From contig NZ_CP064686.1 in the NCBI RefSeq assembly GCF_023100905.1, forward strand, positions 6,076,001 through 6,140,000: DNA of 64,000 nucleotides, in the 5' to 3' direction. Below the pieces are notes generated by a model. The model did not search any database. It was not told the origin of the DNA and was given only the letters and a program-made list of their open reading frames with translations. The DNA comes from Bradyrhizobium sp. 4. GTDB lineage: Bacteria; Pseudomonadota; Alphaproteobacteria; Rhizobiales; Xanthobacteraceae. Below, one piece after another: positions 42,404-51,143 of this stretch (position 1 is its first letter; each line of letters starts with the position of its first letter). Both the position numbers and the translations under genes were made by a program.

Positions 42404-42642
42404 TTAGCGCCACTCTCGAATCAGCGTGAGCACATGACGATCATTCGACACCCGGGCGCCTTCTCGGCGCAACGCACAACGTAGGCACAGGGTGAGTTAC
42501 GAACAGGCACCTGCCTGATATTTGAGCGAATCTTTGTCTATATTGGCTCATTTCCAGAAAATGTCACTCGCTCGCAACATCCGGGCGTTACCGGGGATGC
42601 GTTCATCCGGCGCCCCATCATAGCGATCTGCGAACGGCGATC

Positions 42643-43284
42643 TTATGACGCTTGTACGGCGAAGCCTTGGGTGCCGCGTTCATCTTCCTGCTGCAATGCG
42701 GTGCGTGGACCGCCGGCGGCGTGACAGTCGCGGCAAGCGCGCAGCAGTGTATCAAAATCGGTCGCCAGGCCCTCCGACTGGATGACGATGCGGTCGTTCT
42801 GCCGATCGTCCTGCGCACAACGGGCCAAGCCGCGGATGGTGCAGAGCTGCCGCTGCAAGGCCGGCGTCGGCGTCAGCACGATCACCTTGCGCCCGCGGCG
42901 TTCTTCAGCCGAAATCTCCGCAATCGAGTCCCACAGCAAAAATTCATTGCCGATGCGGAGATCGCGGATGCCATAGGGGGTGACGATCACCACCGATCCC
43001 CGTTCGGCGGGGAGCATCCAGATCAGCCGACCGGTAATCAGGGCGAACACCACCACGCCAGCAGAGCCGACCGTCGTGTCGTAATCGCCAAAAGCATCCC
43101 ACCAGCCCAACGCGAGTGTCGCGCTGAGCAGCGTCATGGCGAAGCCTGCTACGACCAGCAGCCGCGTTTGGGTCGTACATGGACCGATTTCGAGATCGTG
43201 GGACGCATCGACGCTTCCGGTCGACGTGACCGATTGGGGACTGTCTGTGACAGCGAGCGCCAGACGGTCATGATGTGCTTGCAT
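42643..43284 (-). CDS. Membrane protein of unknown function with PH-like cytosolic domain
   Basis: The ATG at 43284 (MQAHHDRLALAVTDSPQS) follows GGGGGAAAGC, so it is preferred over ATGs at 43299 and 43305. The 213-residue product has two membrane segments (about 42-62 and 72-92; TRLLVVAGFAMTLLSATLALGWW and VGSAGVVVFALITGRLIWML). A beta-rich domain follows that resembles bacterial PH-like modules (RGSVVIVTPYGIRDLRIGNEFLLWDSIAEISAEERRGRKVIVLTP), with a C-terminal CRDCHAAGG segment. It lies upstream of the prkA promoter on the same strand. The function is unknown. Confidence 0.7.
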   Translation of the reverse strand: MQAHHDRLALAVTDSPQSVTSTGSVDASHDLEIGPCTTQTRLLVVAGFAMTLLSATLALGWWDAFGDYDTTVGSAGVVVFALITGRLIWMLPAERGSVVIVTPYGIRDLRIGNEFLLWDSIAEISAEERRGRKVIVLTPTPALQRQLCTIRGLARCAQDDRQNDRIVIQSEGLATDFDTLLRACRDCHAAGGPRTALQQEDERGTQGFAVQAS

Positions 43285-43612
43285 GCTTTCCCCCAGCATG
43301 GCCATTCGCGACCGAGCCACGATGCATCAGGCGGACCGGAATCCGCTGATGAGTACTCCGCGCAGCCACGAGCGACGAGCCGAAGCAGCTGACGTTACGC
43401 AACGAGGCCAGGCCGATTTCTCGCGGCCAACGACCTTTTACGCAACTCGGCTCCCTCTACGCGGATCGCCATGATCGCGACGGAGTTACACTGGAGGATA
43501 TGACGCCCATACCCTTGATTGGTTCCCTCAAGGAAGCATGTAAGCTAGAGGATAGCGCGTCAGGACCGGCGCGGAAACCCCTCGCCCGCAGGCTTGGAGA
43601 TAAATTAGCATC
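43285..43612. other. Divergent intergenic region before tal-pgi
   Basis: No supported gene lies in this 328-base gap; a 63-codon reading frame at 43283-43474 has no family match and no good start. There is a small inverted repeat CCTTGA (43513-43518) and TCAAGG (43528-43533). A weak promoter-like pair TTGATT (43515-43520) and ATGTAA (43538-43543) overlaps it. GGAG at 43594-43597 is the probable ribosome binding site for the ATG at 43613. Confidence 0.4.
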
Positions 43613-46462
43613 ATGAATCCCGTCAAAGAACTGGAAAAGCACGGACAAGCCGTCTGGCTGGACTTCCTGGCCCGTGGCTTCATCGCCAAAGGCGACCTGA
43701 AGCGGCTGATCGACACCGACGGCGTCAAGGGCGTCACCTCCAACCCCTCGATCTTCGAGAAGGCGATCGGCAGCTCGGACGAATACGACGCGCCGATCGG
43801 CAAGGCATTGAAGCGCGGCGATCGGTCGGTCGCCGACCTGTTCGAGGCCGTCGCGGTCGAGGACATCCAGAACGCCGCCGACGTGCTGCGCCCAGTCTAC
43901 GACCGCCTCAAGGGCGGCGACGGCTATGTCAGCCTGGAAGTCTCGCCCTATCTGGCGATGGACACCGGTGAAACGGTCACCGAGGCACGGCGGCTCTGGA
44001 AGGACGTCAACCGCAAGAACCTGATGGTGAAGGTGCCGGCGACGCCGGACGGCCTGCCGGCGATCGAACAGCTCATCGGCGACGGAATCAGCATCAACAT
44101 CACGCTGCTGTTCTCCAGGGACGTCTATCTGCAAGTCGCCGAGGCCTATCTCGCCGGTCTGGAGCAATACGTCGCAGGTGGCGGCGACCCCTCCCACGTG
44201 GCGAGCGTCGCGAGCTTCTTCGTCAGTCGCATCGACTCGGTGGTCGACAAGCAGCTCGACGAGAAGATCGCCCGCGCCAACGATCCGAGCGAGAAGGAAC
44301 GGCTCGCCGCGCTGAAGGGCAAGGTCGCGATCGCCAATGCGAAGGTCGCCTACCAGGATTACAAGCGCCTGTTCTCGGGGCCGCGCTGGGAGAAGCTCGC
44401 GGCCAAGGGCGCCAAACCGCAGCGCATGCTGTGGGCCTCGACCGGCACCAAGAACAAGGATTACAGCGACGTCCTCTATGTCGAGGAATTGATCGGTCCC
44501 GACACCATCAACACCGTGCCGCCAGCGACGCTGGATGCGTTCCGCGACCACGGCACGCCGCGCGACAGCCTGGAAGAGAATGTCGACGACGCCAGGCGCG
44601 TGCTGGACGAACTGGAGCGCTCCGGCGTCTCGCTCGACGCCATCACCGAGGAGCTCGTCAAGGACGGCGTCAAGCAGTTTGCCGACGCCGCCGACAAGCT
44701 CTATGGCGCGGTCGCCCACAAGCGCGCCACCGTGCTCGGGCCCGCGATCGACCGCCAGCTTCTCTCGCTCGGCGACGGTCTCGGCAAGGCCGTGGCCAAG
44801 AGCACCGAGGAATGGCGCGCATCCGCCAAGATCCGCCGGCTTTGGCAGCGCGACAAGTCGGTCTGGACCGGCACCGACGAGGATAAATGGCTCGGCTGGC
44901 TCGACAGCGCCGCCAAGGCCGACGTGGCCGACTATGAGGATTATGCCAGCCGTGTGAAAGGCCAGAAATTCTCCGACGCCGTCGTGCTCGGCATGGGCGG
45001 ATCAAGCCTCGGGCCGGAGGTGCTGGCCGAGACCTTCGGCAAGAAGCCCGGGTTCCCGAAGCTGCACGTGCTGGATTCCACGGATCCGGCGCAGGTGCGG
45101 GCGATGGAAGCCAGGATCGACATCGCCAACACTGTGTTCATCGTCTCCAGCAAATCCGGCGGCACCACCGAACCGAATGCGATGAAGGATTATTTCCACG
45201 AGCGCGTCGCGCAGGCGGTCGGGCCGAAGGTCAAGACCGGCCATCGCTTTATTGCGGTCACCGATCCCGGGTCGTCGCTGGAGAAGGCGGCGAAGACGCT
45301 GAACTACGCGCGCATCTTCCACGGCGAGCCCTCCATCGGAGGACGCTACTCGGTGCTCTCGCCGTTCGGGCTGGTGCCGGCGGCAACCGCGGGCATCGAT
45401 ATCAAGACCTTCGTCAAGCACGCGCTTGCGATGGCCCGCTCCTGCGGACCGGACGTGCCGCCAAGTGAAAACCCCGGCGTGCAGCTCGGTCTTGCCATGG
45501 GCCATGCAGCGCTGGAAGGTCGCGACAAGGTGACGATCCTGTCGTCGAAGAAGATCGCCGATTTCGGCGCCTGGGCCGAGCAGCTCATCGCGGAATCGAC
45601 CGGCAAGGACGGCAAGGGCCTGATCCCGATCGACGGCGAGCCGCTGGGCGAGCCCGCGGTCTATGGCAATGACCGGCTCTTCATCGACATCCGTATCGAG
45701 GGTGAGGCGGACCCCGCCCATGACTCGCAGCTTGCTGCGATCGAAGCGGCCGGCCATCCCGTCGTGCGTATCGTGATGAAGTCGATCGACCATCTCGGCC
45801 AGGAGTTCTTCCGCTTCGAGATGGCAACGGCGGTCGCGGGCAGCATCCTTGGCATCAACCCGTTCGACCAGCCGGACGTGGAAGCGGCCAAGATCAAGAC
45901 CCGAGAGCTCACCGCCTCGTTCGAAAAGACCGGCACGCTGCCGGCCGAACGGCCGGTTGTCAGCACCAATGAGGCCGATCTCTACACCGACGAGACCAAT
46001 GCCGCGGCCCTGCGGGCCGCCGGCGCCAACGGCGACCTCACCTCATGGCTGAAGGCGCATCTGTCGCGCTCCAAACATGGCGACTATGTCGCCCTGCTCG
46101 GCTACATCGCCCGCGACAAGGCGACGATCGACGCACTCCAGACCATGCGGCTCGAAGTGCGCGAGAAGCGACATGTCGCAACCTGCGCCGAGTTCGGCCC
46201 GCGTTTCCTGCACTCCACCGGGCAGGCCTACAAGGGCGGGCCCGACAGCGGCGTGTTCCTCCAGATCACCGCCGACGATGCCAGGGACTTGCCGGTGCCG
46301 GGCCAGAAGGCCAGCTTCGGCGTCATCAAGGCCGCGCAGGCGCGCGGCGACTTCGACGTGCTTACCGAGCGCGGCCGGCGCGCGCTGCGGGTCCACCTGA
46401 AGGGTGGGCTCAAGAAGGGTCTCGCGGCGCTCAATGCGGCGCTCAATGACGCACTGAACTAA
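43613..46462 (+). CDS. Bifunctional transaldolase / glucose-6-phosphate isomerase
   Basis: The 949-residue fusion has an N-terminal transaldolase barrel (about 1-370; VTSNPSIFEKAI, Schiff-base Lys140 in NLMVKVPAT, GDGISINITLLFS). A complete glucose-6-phosphate isomerase follows (about 400-949), with SIS motifs ILGMGGSSLGPEVLAE, VSSKSGGTTEPNAMKDYF and GGRYSVLSPFGLVPAATAGID. It links the non-oxidative pentose phosphate pathway with glycolysis/Entner-Doudoroff. It heads an operon with gnd, zwf, pgl, gntK. Such fusions are known in several Alphaproteobacteria and Cyanobacteria; the halves look intact. Confidence 0.95.
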   Translation: MNPVKELEKHGQAVWLDFLARGFIAKGDLKRLIDTDGVKGVTSNPSIFEKAIGSSDEYDAPIGKALKRGDRSVADLFEAVAVEDIQNAADVLRPVYDRLKGGDGYVSLEVSPYLAMDTGETVTEARRLWKDVNRKNLMVKVPATPDGLPAIEQLIGDGISINITLLFSRDVYLQVAEAYLAGLEQYVAGGGDPSHVASVASFFVSRIDSVVDKQLDEKIARANDPSEKERLAALKGKVAIANAKVAYQDYKRLFSGPRWEKLAAKGAKPQRMLWASTGTKNKDYSDVLYVEELIGPDTINTVPPATLDAFRDHGTPRDSLEENVDDARRVLDELERSGVSLDAITEELVKDGVKQFADAADKLYGAVAHKRATVLGPAIDRQLLSLGDGLGKAVAKSTEEWRASAKIRRLWQRDKSVWTGTDEDKWLGWLDSAAKADVADYEDYASRVKGQKFSDAVVLGMGGSSLGPEVLAETFGKKPGFPKLHVLDSTDPAQVRAMEARIDIANTVFIVSSKSGGTTEPNAMKDYFHERVAQAVGPKVKTGHRFIAVTDPGSSLEKAAKTLNYARIFHGEPSIGGRYSVLSPFGLVPAATAGIDIKTFVKHALAMARSCGPDVPPSENPGVQLGLAMGHAALEGRDKVTILSSKKIADFGAWAEQLIAESTGKDGKGLIPIDGEPLGEPAVYGNDRLFIDIRIEGEADPAHDSQLAAIEAAGHPVVRIVMKSIDHLGQEFFRFEMATAVAGSILGINPFDQPDVEAAKIKTRELTASFEKTGTLPAERPVVSTNEADLYTDETNAAALRAAGANGDLTSWLKAHLSRSKHGDYVALLGYIARDKATIDALQTMRLEVREKRHVATCAEFGPRFLHSTGQAYKGGPDSGVFLQITADDARDLPVPGQKASFGVIKAAQARGDFDVLTERGRRALRVHLKGGLKKGLAALNAALNDALN

Positions 46463-46475
46463 GGGAATTTCTCAA

Positions 46476-47474
46476 ATGCAACTCGGCATGATCGGCCTCG
46501 GCCGGATGGGCGGCAACATCGTTCGCCGCCTGATGCGCCAGGGACATTCGACCGTGGTCTACGACAAGGACGCCAAGGCCGTCGCGGGCCTTGCCGCAGA
46601 CGGCGCGACAGGCTCGGCGACGCTCGAAGAGTTCATTGCGAAACTGGAGCGGCCGCGCACGGCCTGGGTGATGCTGCCGGCCGGCCACATCACCGAGACC
46701 ACGATCGATACCATCGCGGGCGTGATGCAGGAAGGCGACGTGATCATCGACGGCGGCAACACCTTTTGGCAGGACGACGTCCGCCGCGGCAAGGCGCTGA
46801 AGGAGCGCGGCATCCACTATGTCGACGTCGGCACCTCAGGGGGCGTCTGGGGCCTCGACCGCGGCTATTGCATGATGATCGGCGGCGAGAAACAGGTGGT
46901 CGATCGGCTCGATCCGATCTTCGCCGCGCTCGCGCCCGGCGCCGGCGACATTCCACGCACGGAGGGACGTGAGGGGCGCGATCCCCGCATCGAGCAGGGC
47001 TACATCCATGCCGGTCCGGTTGGCGCCGGGCATTTCGTCAAGATGATCCACAACGGCATCGAATACGGCTTGATGCAGGCCTATGCCGAAGGTTTTGATA
47101 TCCTCAAGAACGCCAACATCGAGGCCTTGCCGGCGGATCATCGTTACGATTTCGATCTCGCCGACATCGCCGAAGTGTGGCGGCGCGGCAGCGTGATCCC
47201 GTCCTGGCTGCTCGACCTTACCTCGACCGCGCTCGCGGATAGCCCTGCGCTGGCGGAGTATTCCGGTTTCGTCGAGGATTCCGGCGAAGGACGCTGGACC
47301 GTGAATGCCGCCATCGACGAGGCCGTGCCGGCCGAAGTCCTGACCGCGGCGCTGTTCGCACGTTTCCGTTCCCGCAAGGAACACACCTTCGCCGAGAAAA
47401 TACTCTCAGCGATGCGAGCCGGCTTCGGCGGCCACAAGGAGCCGAAGCAGTCGGCTGCTTCGAAGCCCAAATAG
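46476..47474 (+). CDS. 6-phosphogluconate dehydrogenase, decarboxylating (short, NAD-type)
   Basis: The 332-residue product is of the short 6PGDH class (about 300-330 residues, against about 470 for the classical NADP enzyme). The Rossmann motif is GLGRMGGNIVRRLM, and the end of strand 2 carries Asp (VVYDKDAKAV), which favours NAD+ over NADP+. Further motifs are VIIDGGNTFWQDD, VDVGTSGGVWGLDRG and HAGPVGAGHFVKMIHNGIEYG with the catalytic Lys and Asn. It converts 6-phosphogluconate to ribulose 5-phosphate and CO2. It starts 13 nt after tal-pgi. Confidence 0.93.
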   Translation: MQLGMIGLGRMGGNIVRRLMRQGHSTVVYDKDAKAVAGLAADGATGSATLEEFIAKLERPRTAWVMLPAGHITETTIDTIAGVMQEGDVIIDGGNTFWQDDVRRGKALKERGIHYVDVGTSGGVWGLDRGYCMMIGGEKQVVDRLDPIFAALAPGAGDIPRTEGREGRDPRIEQGYIHAGPVGAGHFVKMIHNGIEYGLMQAYAEGFDILKNANIEALPADHRYDFDLADIAEVWRRGSVIPSWLLDLTSTALADSPALAEYSGFVEDSGEGRWTVNAAIDEAVPAEVLTAALFARFRSRKEHTFAEKILSAMRAGFGGHKEPKQSAASKPK

Positions 47475-47517
47475 CTCGAAGCGGAAGTAAAACGTAACAA
47501 GCGAAGGCCAATAGTTC

Positions 47518-49029
47518 GTGACAAAAGACCCGCAGCCAAAGCGCAAGCCGGAAAATTGCGCCTTCGTCATCTTTGGCGTGACCGGAGACCTCACCCATCG
47601 ACTGGTGATGCCCTCGCTGTACAATCTGGCGGCCGAGAAAATGCTGCCGGTGAAATTCTGCGTCGTCGGCGTGGCCCGCAAGGGCCAGTCGGACGACGAA
47701 TTGCGCGTGAGCCTGATGAAAGGCCTGCGCGAGTTCGCGACGCGCCCCGTGGACGACGTCGTCGCCCGGCAGCTCCTGCAATGCGTTACCTTCGTGGAGG
47801 CCGACGCAAAGGACCCGCCGTCATTCGATCGCCTGCGCGCGCATCTCGATCAGCTGGAATGTTCGGAAGGTACGGGTGGCAACCGGCTGTTCTACCTTGC
47901 GACCCCGCCGGCCGCATTCGCGCCGACCGCGCGCGAGCTCGGCCGCACCGGCATGATGAAGGAGAACGGCGCGTGGCGGCGGCTGGTGATCGAAAAGCCG
48001 TTCGGCACCGATCTTGCGTCGGCGCGCGCGCTGAACACCGAACTCCTGAAGATCATGGACGAGCACCAGATCTACCGGATCGATCACTATCTCGGCAAGG
48101 AGACGGTGCAGAACATCCTGGTGCTGCGCTTTGCCAACGGCATGTTCGAGCCGATCTGGAATCGCAACCATATCGACCACATCCAGATCACGGTGGAGGA
48201 AAAGCTCGGCGTCGGCCATCGCGGCGGCTTTTACGACGCCACCGGCGCGCTGCGCGACATGGTGCCGAACCATCTATTTCAGCTGATGTCGCTGGTCGCG
48301 ATGGAGCCGCCGGCGCGTTTCGACGCCCATTCGGTGCGCTCCGAGAAGGCCGAGATTCTGACCTCGATTCAGCGCCCGAGCGAAGAGGAAGCGCTGAAGA
48401 GCTCGGTGCGCGCCCAATATCTCTCGGGGCGAATCGGCGACGATGAGATCCCGGACTATCGCAAGACCGAGGACGTCAAACCCGGCAGCACCACCGAGAC
48501 CTATGTCGCGCTGAAGCTGATGATCGACAATTGGCGCTGGGCCGGCGTGCCGTTCTATTTGCGCACCGGCAAGGCGCTCGGCCACAAGCGCACCGAGGTC
48601 GCGATCAAGTTCAAGCAGGCACCGTTGTCGATGTTCTCAGGCACGGCTGTCGATCGCCTCTCCCAGAACTTCCTCACGATCGGCATCGCGCCGACCGAGA
48701 CCATCGAGCTCCAGTTCAACGCCAAGATCCCGGGGCCGAGCGTCACCATCGACGGCGTCGAGATGAAGTTCCGCTATGGCGACTATTTCCGGGCCGATCC
48801 CTCGACCGGCTACGAGACGCTGATCTACGACTGCATGATCGGCGACAACATCCTGTTCCAGCGCGCCGACGGCATCGAGGCCGGATGGCAGGCGGTGCAG
48901 CCGTTCCTGGACGCCTGGAAGAACGCGGGCAGCAACGGCATCGAGACCTATCAAGCCGGCAGCGACGGCCCCGCCTGCGCCGATGAATTGCTCCGCCGCG
49001 ACGGCCGAAGCTGGCGTAAGTTTTCGTGA
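47518..49029 (+). CDS. zwf: Glucose-6-phosphate 1-dehydrogenase
   Basis: The 503-residue product starts at a GTG (47518) 43 nt after gnd. It has the nucleotide motif FGVTGDLTHRLVMPSLYNLA, the substrate motif RIDHYLGKE (from Arg187; His190 region) and GHKRTEVAIKFK. It oxidises glucose 6-phosphate to 6-phosphogluconolactone, usually with NADP+. It overlaps the pgl start (GTGA). Confidence 0.96.
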   Translation: MTKDPQPKRKPENCAFVIFGVTGDLTHRLVMPSLYNLAAEKMLPVKFCVVGVARKGQSDDELRVSLMKGLREFATRPVDDVVARQLLQCVTFVEADAKDPPSFDRLRAHLDQLECSEGTGGNRLFYLATPPAAFAPTARELGRTGMMKENGAWRRLVIEKPFGTDLASARALNTELLKIMDEHQIYRIDHYLGKETVQNILVLRFANGMFEPIWNRNHIDHIQITVEEKLGVGHRGGFYDATGALRDMVPNHLFQLMSLVAMEPPARFDAHSVRSEKAEILTSIQRPSEEEALKSSVRAQYLSGRIGDDEIPDYRKTEDVKPGSTTETYVALKLMIDNWRWAGVPFYLRTGKALGHKRTEVAIKFKQAPLSMFSGTAVDRLSQNFLTIGIAPTETIELQFNAKIPGPSVTIDGVEMKFRYGDYFRADPSTGYETLIYDCMIGDNILFQRADGIEAGWQAVQPFLDAWKNAGSNGIETYQAGSDGPACADELLRRDGRSWRKFS

Positions 49030-49775
49030 CGGCTGCGGGACAGCCGAAGCTGATCGTCGAGGCCGACGCCGAGGCTCTCGCGCGGGCCGCGGCCGAGCGG
49101 GTGATGGCGCGAATCGCGGCCAATCCAGGGCGCATCGCGATATGCCTGACCGGCGGCTCCAGCCCGAAGAAGCTCTACCAGCTTTTGGGCAGCGAGGTCT
49201 GGCGCGAAAAAATCCCGTGGGAGCGCGTGCACTGGTTCATCGGTGACGAGCGCTTCGTGCCCGAAAGCGATCCCCTCAACAACATGGCGGTCGCGCGCGC
49301 GACCTTTCTCGATCGCAACGCGCCCTCCGGCCATGTTCACCCGATCCCGACGACGGCTGACACCCCCGATCAGAGCGCCGAGGCCTATGCGCGCGAGCTG
49401 CAGGCTTTCTACGGCGCGGAAAGCCTGGACCCGGCACGGCCGATGTTCGACATGGTCTTGATGGGCGCAGGTCCCGACGGCCACACTGCTTCGCTGTTCC
49501 CGGGCTATCCTGCGATCGAGGAGACCGAGCGCTGGGTGGTCGGCGTCCCCAAGGCCAATGTTGCCCCCTTCGTGCCGCGGGTCTCGCTCACCCTGCCCAC
49601 GCTGGCGTCCTGCCGCGAAATGCTGTTCGAGATAGCGGGGCACGACAAGCAGCCGATCTTGACGCGCCTGCTCAATGGCGAGACTCTGCCGGCCGTACGC
49701 GCGCGCTCGAATGGCGAGACCGTCTGGCTGGTCGACCAGGCCGCGCTTCCGGGGGGAATTCGTGACGGGCGTTGA
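49026..49775 (+). CDS. pgl: 6-phosphogluconolactonase
   Basis: The 249-residue product has the DevB/Pgl fold (RIAICLTGGSSPKKLYQLLG, VHWFIGDERFVPESDPLNNMAVARATFLD, FDMVLMGAGPDGHTASLFPG). It hydrolyses the Zwf product to 6-phosphogluconate. The start is the GTG at 49026 overlapping the zwf stop. The 3' end overlaps the gntK start by 14 bp. Confidence 0.95.
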   Translation: MTAAGQPKLIVEADAEALARAAAERVMARIAANPGRIAICLTGGSSPKKLYQLLGSEVWREKIPWERVHWFIGDERFVPESDPLNNMAVARATFLDRNAPSGHVHPIPTTADTPDQSAEAYARELQAFYGAESLDPARPMFDMVLMGAGPDGHTASLFPGYPAIEETERWVVGVPKANVAPFVPRVSLTLPTLASCREMLFEIAGHDKQPILTRLLNGETLPAVRARSNGETVWLVDQAALPGGIRDGR

Positions 49776-50292
49776 AGCACCTTGTGCATTGATCGTGATG
49801 GGCGTGTCGGGCTCGGGCAAGAGCACGGTTGCAAAAGCGTTGGGCGAGCGCCTCGGCTGGCGATTCGAGGACGGAGACAGCTTTCATCCCGCCAGCAATG
49901 TCGAGAAGATGCGGGCCGGCCATCCCCTCACCGACGAGGATCGCTGGCCCTGGCTCAACGCCATCGCCGACGAGATCGCGCGGGTCTGTGACAAGGGCGA
50001 GCACGTGATCATCGCCTGCTCGGCGCTAAAGCATACTTATCGGGATGTGCTGCTGCGCGGACGCGACGACGTCCGCTTCGTCTTCCTAAGGGGCACGAAG
50101 GAGCTGATCGCCGCCCGCCTCGCGCAACGCAAGGGGCACTTCATGCCGCCCGGCCTGCTGACGAGCCAATTCAACACGCTGGAGCCGCCGGAAGCTGGCG
50201 AGCACGTGATCACCGTCTCGATCGACGAATCCGTGGAAGCGATCGTGGACGGCGCGGTGCGGCAGTTGAAACTGGGCGGCGCGAAACGCTGA
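49762..50292 (+). CDS. gntK: Gluconokinase
   Basis: The GTG at 49762 follows a strong GGGGGG site inside the pgl 3' end. The 176-residue kinase has Walker A GVSGSGKS (14-21), FEDGDSFHPASNVEKMRAGHPLTDEDRWPWL, and CSALKHTYRDVLLRGRDDVRFVFLRGTKELI. It phosphorylates gluconate to 6-phosphogluconate, feeding gluconate into the same pathway. This is relevant because PQQ-dependent glucose dehydrogenase would make gluconate in the periplasm and a pqq operon is present, though the link is inference. Confidence 0.94.
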   Translation: MTGVEAPCALIVMGVSGSGKSTVAKALGERLGWRFEDGDSFHPASNVEKMRAGHPLTDEDRWPWLNAIADEIARVCDKGEHVIIACSALKHTYRDVLLRGRDDVRFVFLRGTKELIAARLAQRKGHFMPPGLLTSQFNTLEPPEAGEHVITVSIDESVEAIVDGAVRQLKLGGAKR

Positions 50293-50326
50293 GGCCAAAC
50301 ACCCAAGAAACACCCAAGGGACCGTC

Positions 50327-51139
50327 ATGACAAAAATCTCGCTCGTCGTCTCCGACGTCGACGGTACGCTGCTGACCAAGGACAAGACGCTGACCGACCG
50401 CGCGAGGTCAGCGGTGCAGCGTCTGCACCAGGCCGGCATCGGTTTCACGATTACGTCGAGCCGCCCCGCGATCGGCATGCGCTTCCTGATCGAGCCGCTG
50501 GCGCTCTGGCTGCCGGTCGGCCCGTTCAACGGCTCCTCGATCGTCGATCCCGAGATGAATCCGGTCGAGCAGCATCTCATCCCCGCCGGCGCGGCCGAGC
50601 GAAGCTTGCAAATTCTCCGGGACTTCGGCGCCGACATCTGGCTGTTCACCACCGACAAATGGCTGATCGACAGGCCTGATGGCCAATACGTCGCTCACGA
50701 GCAGCATACGATCCGCTCCGATCCGACCATCGTCACGGATTTCTCGCCGTATCTCGCCAGCGCCTGCAAGATCGTCGGCGCCAGCGCCGATGCGGCGGGC
50801 CTCGAGCGTTGCGAGAAGGCGATGCAGAAGGCGCTCGGCAGCGAGGCGACGGCGGTGCGTTCGCAAACGTACTACCTCGACATCACCCCGCCCGGCTTCG
50901 ACAAGGGCACATTCGTGCAAGCCATGGCCAAGCGCCTCGGCATTTCAACCGACGCGGTCGCCACCATCGGCGACATGCAGAACGACCTCGCCATGTTCCG
51001 CGTCAGCGGCACCTCGATAGCCATGGGCAACGCCGCCGACAACGTCAAAGAGCAGGCGACCCACGTCACCGCGACCAACGAGCAGGACGGTTTTGCGGAG
51101 GCGATGGAGATGATCTTGAAGCGGAACGGGGTCGCCTAG
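50327..51139 (+). CDS. Cof-type HAD-family phosphatase
   Basis: The 270-residue product has HAD motif I VVSDVDGTLLTKD (Asp10, Asp12) and motif IV TIGDMQNDLAMF, with a C2 cap typical of Cof/YbiV sugar phosphatases. AAGGGACC precedes the ATG. It lies 34 nt after gntK and probably ends the pentose phosphate operon, so a sugar phosphate is a likely substrate. It is convergent with the GH15 gene, with a 4-nt gap. Confidence 0.9.
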   Translation: MTKISLVVSDVDGTLLTKDKTLTDRARSAVQRLHQAGIGFTITSSRPAIGMRFLIEPLALWLPVGPFNGSSIVDPEMNPVEQHLIPAGAAERSLQILRDFGADIWLFTTDKWLIDRPDGQYVAHEQHTIRSDPTIVTDFSPYLASACKIVGASADAAGLERCEKAMQKALGSEATAVRSQTYYLDITPPGFDKGTFVQAMAKRLGISTDAVATIGDMQNDLAMFRVSGTSIAMGNAADNVKEQATHVTATNEQDGFAEAMEMILKRNGVA

Positions 51140-51143
51140 GTCA

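Noticed and set aside
43283..43474. 63-codon plus-strand frame in the gap before tal-pgi
   Set aside because: No ribosome binding site, no recognisable domain and Arg/Ser-rich composition; treated as non-coding.
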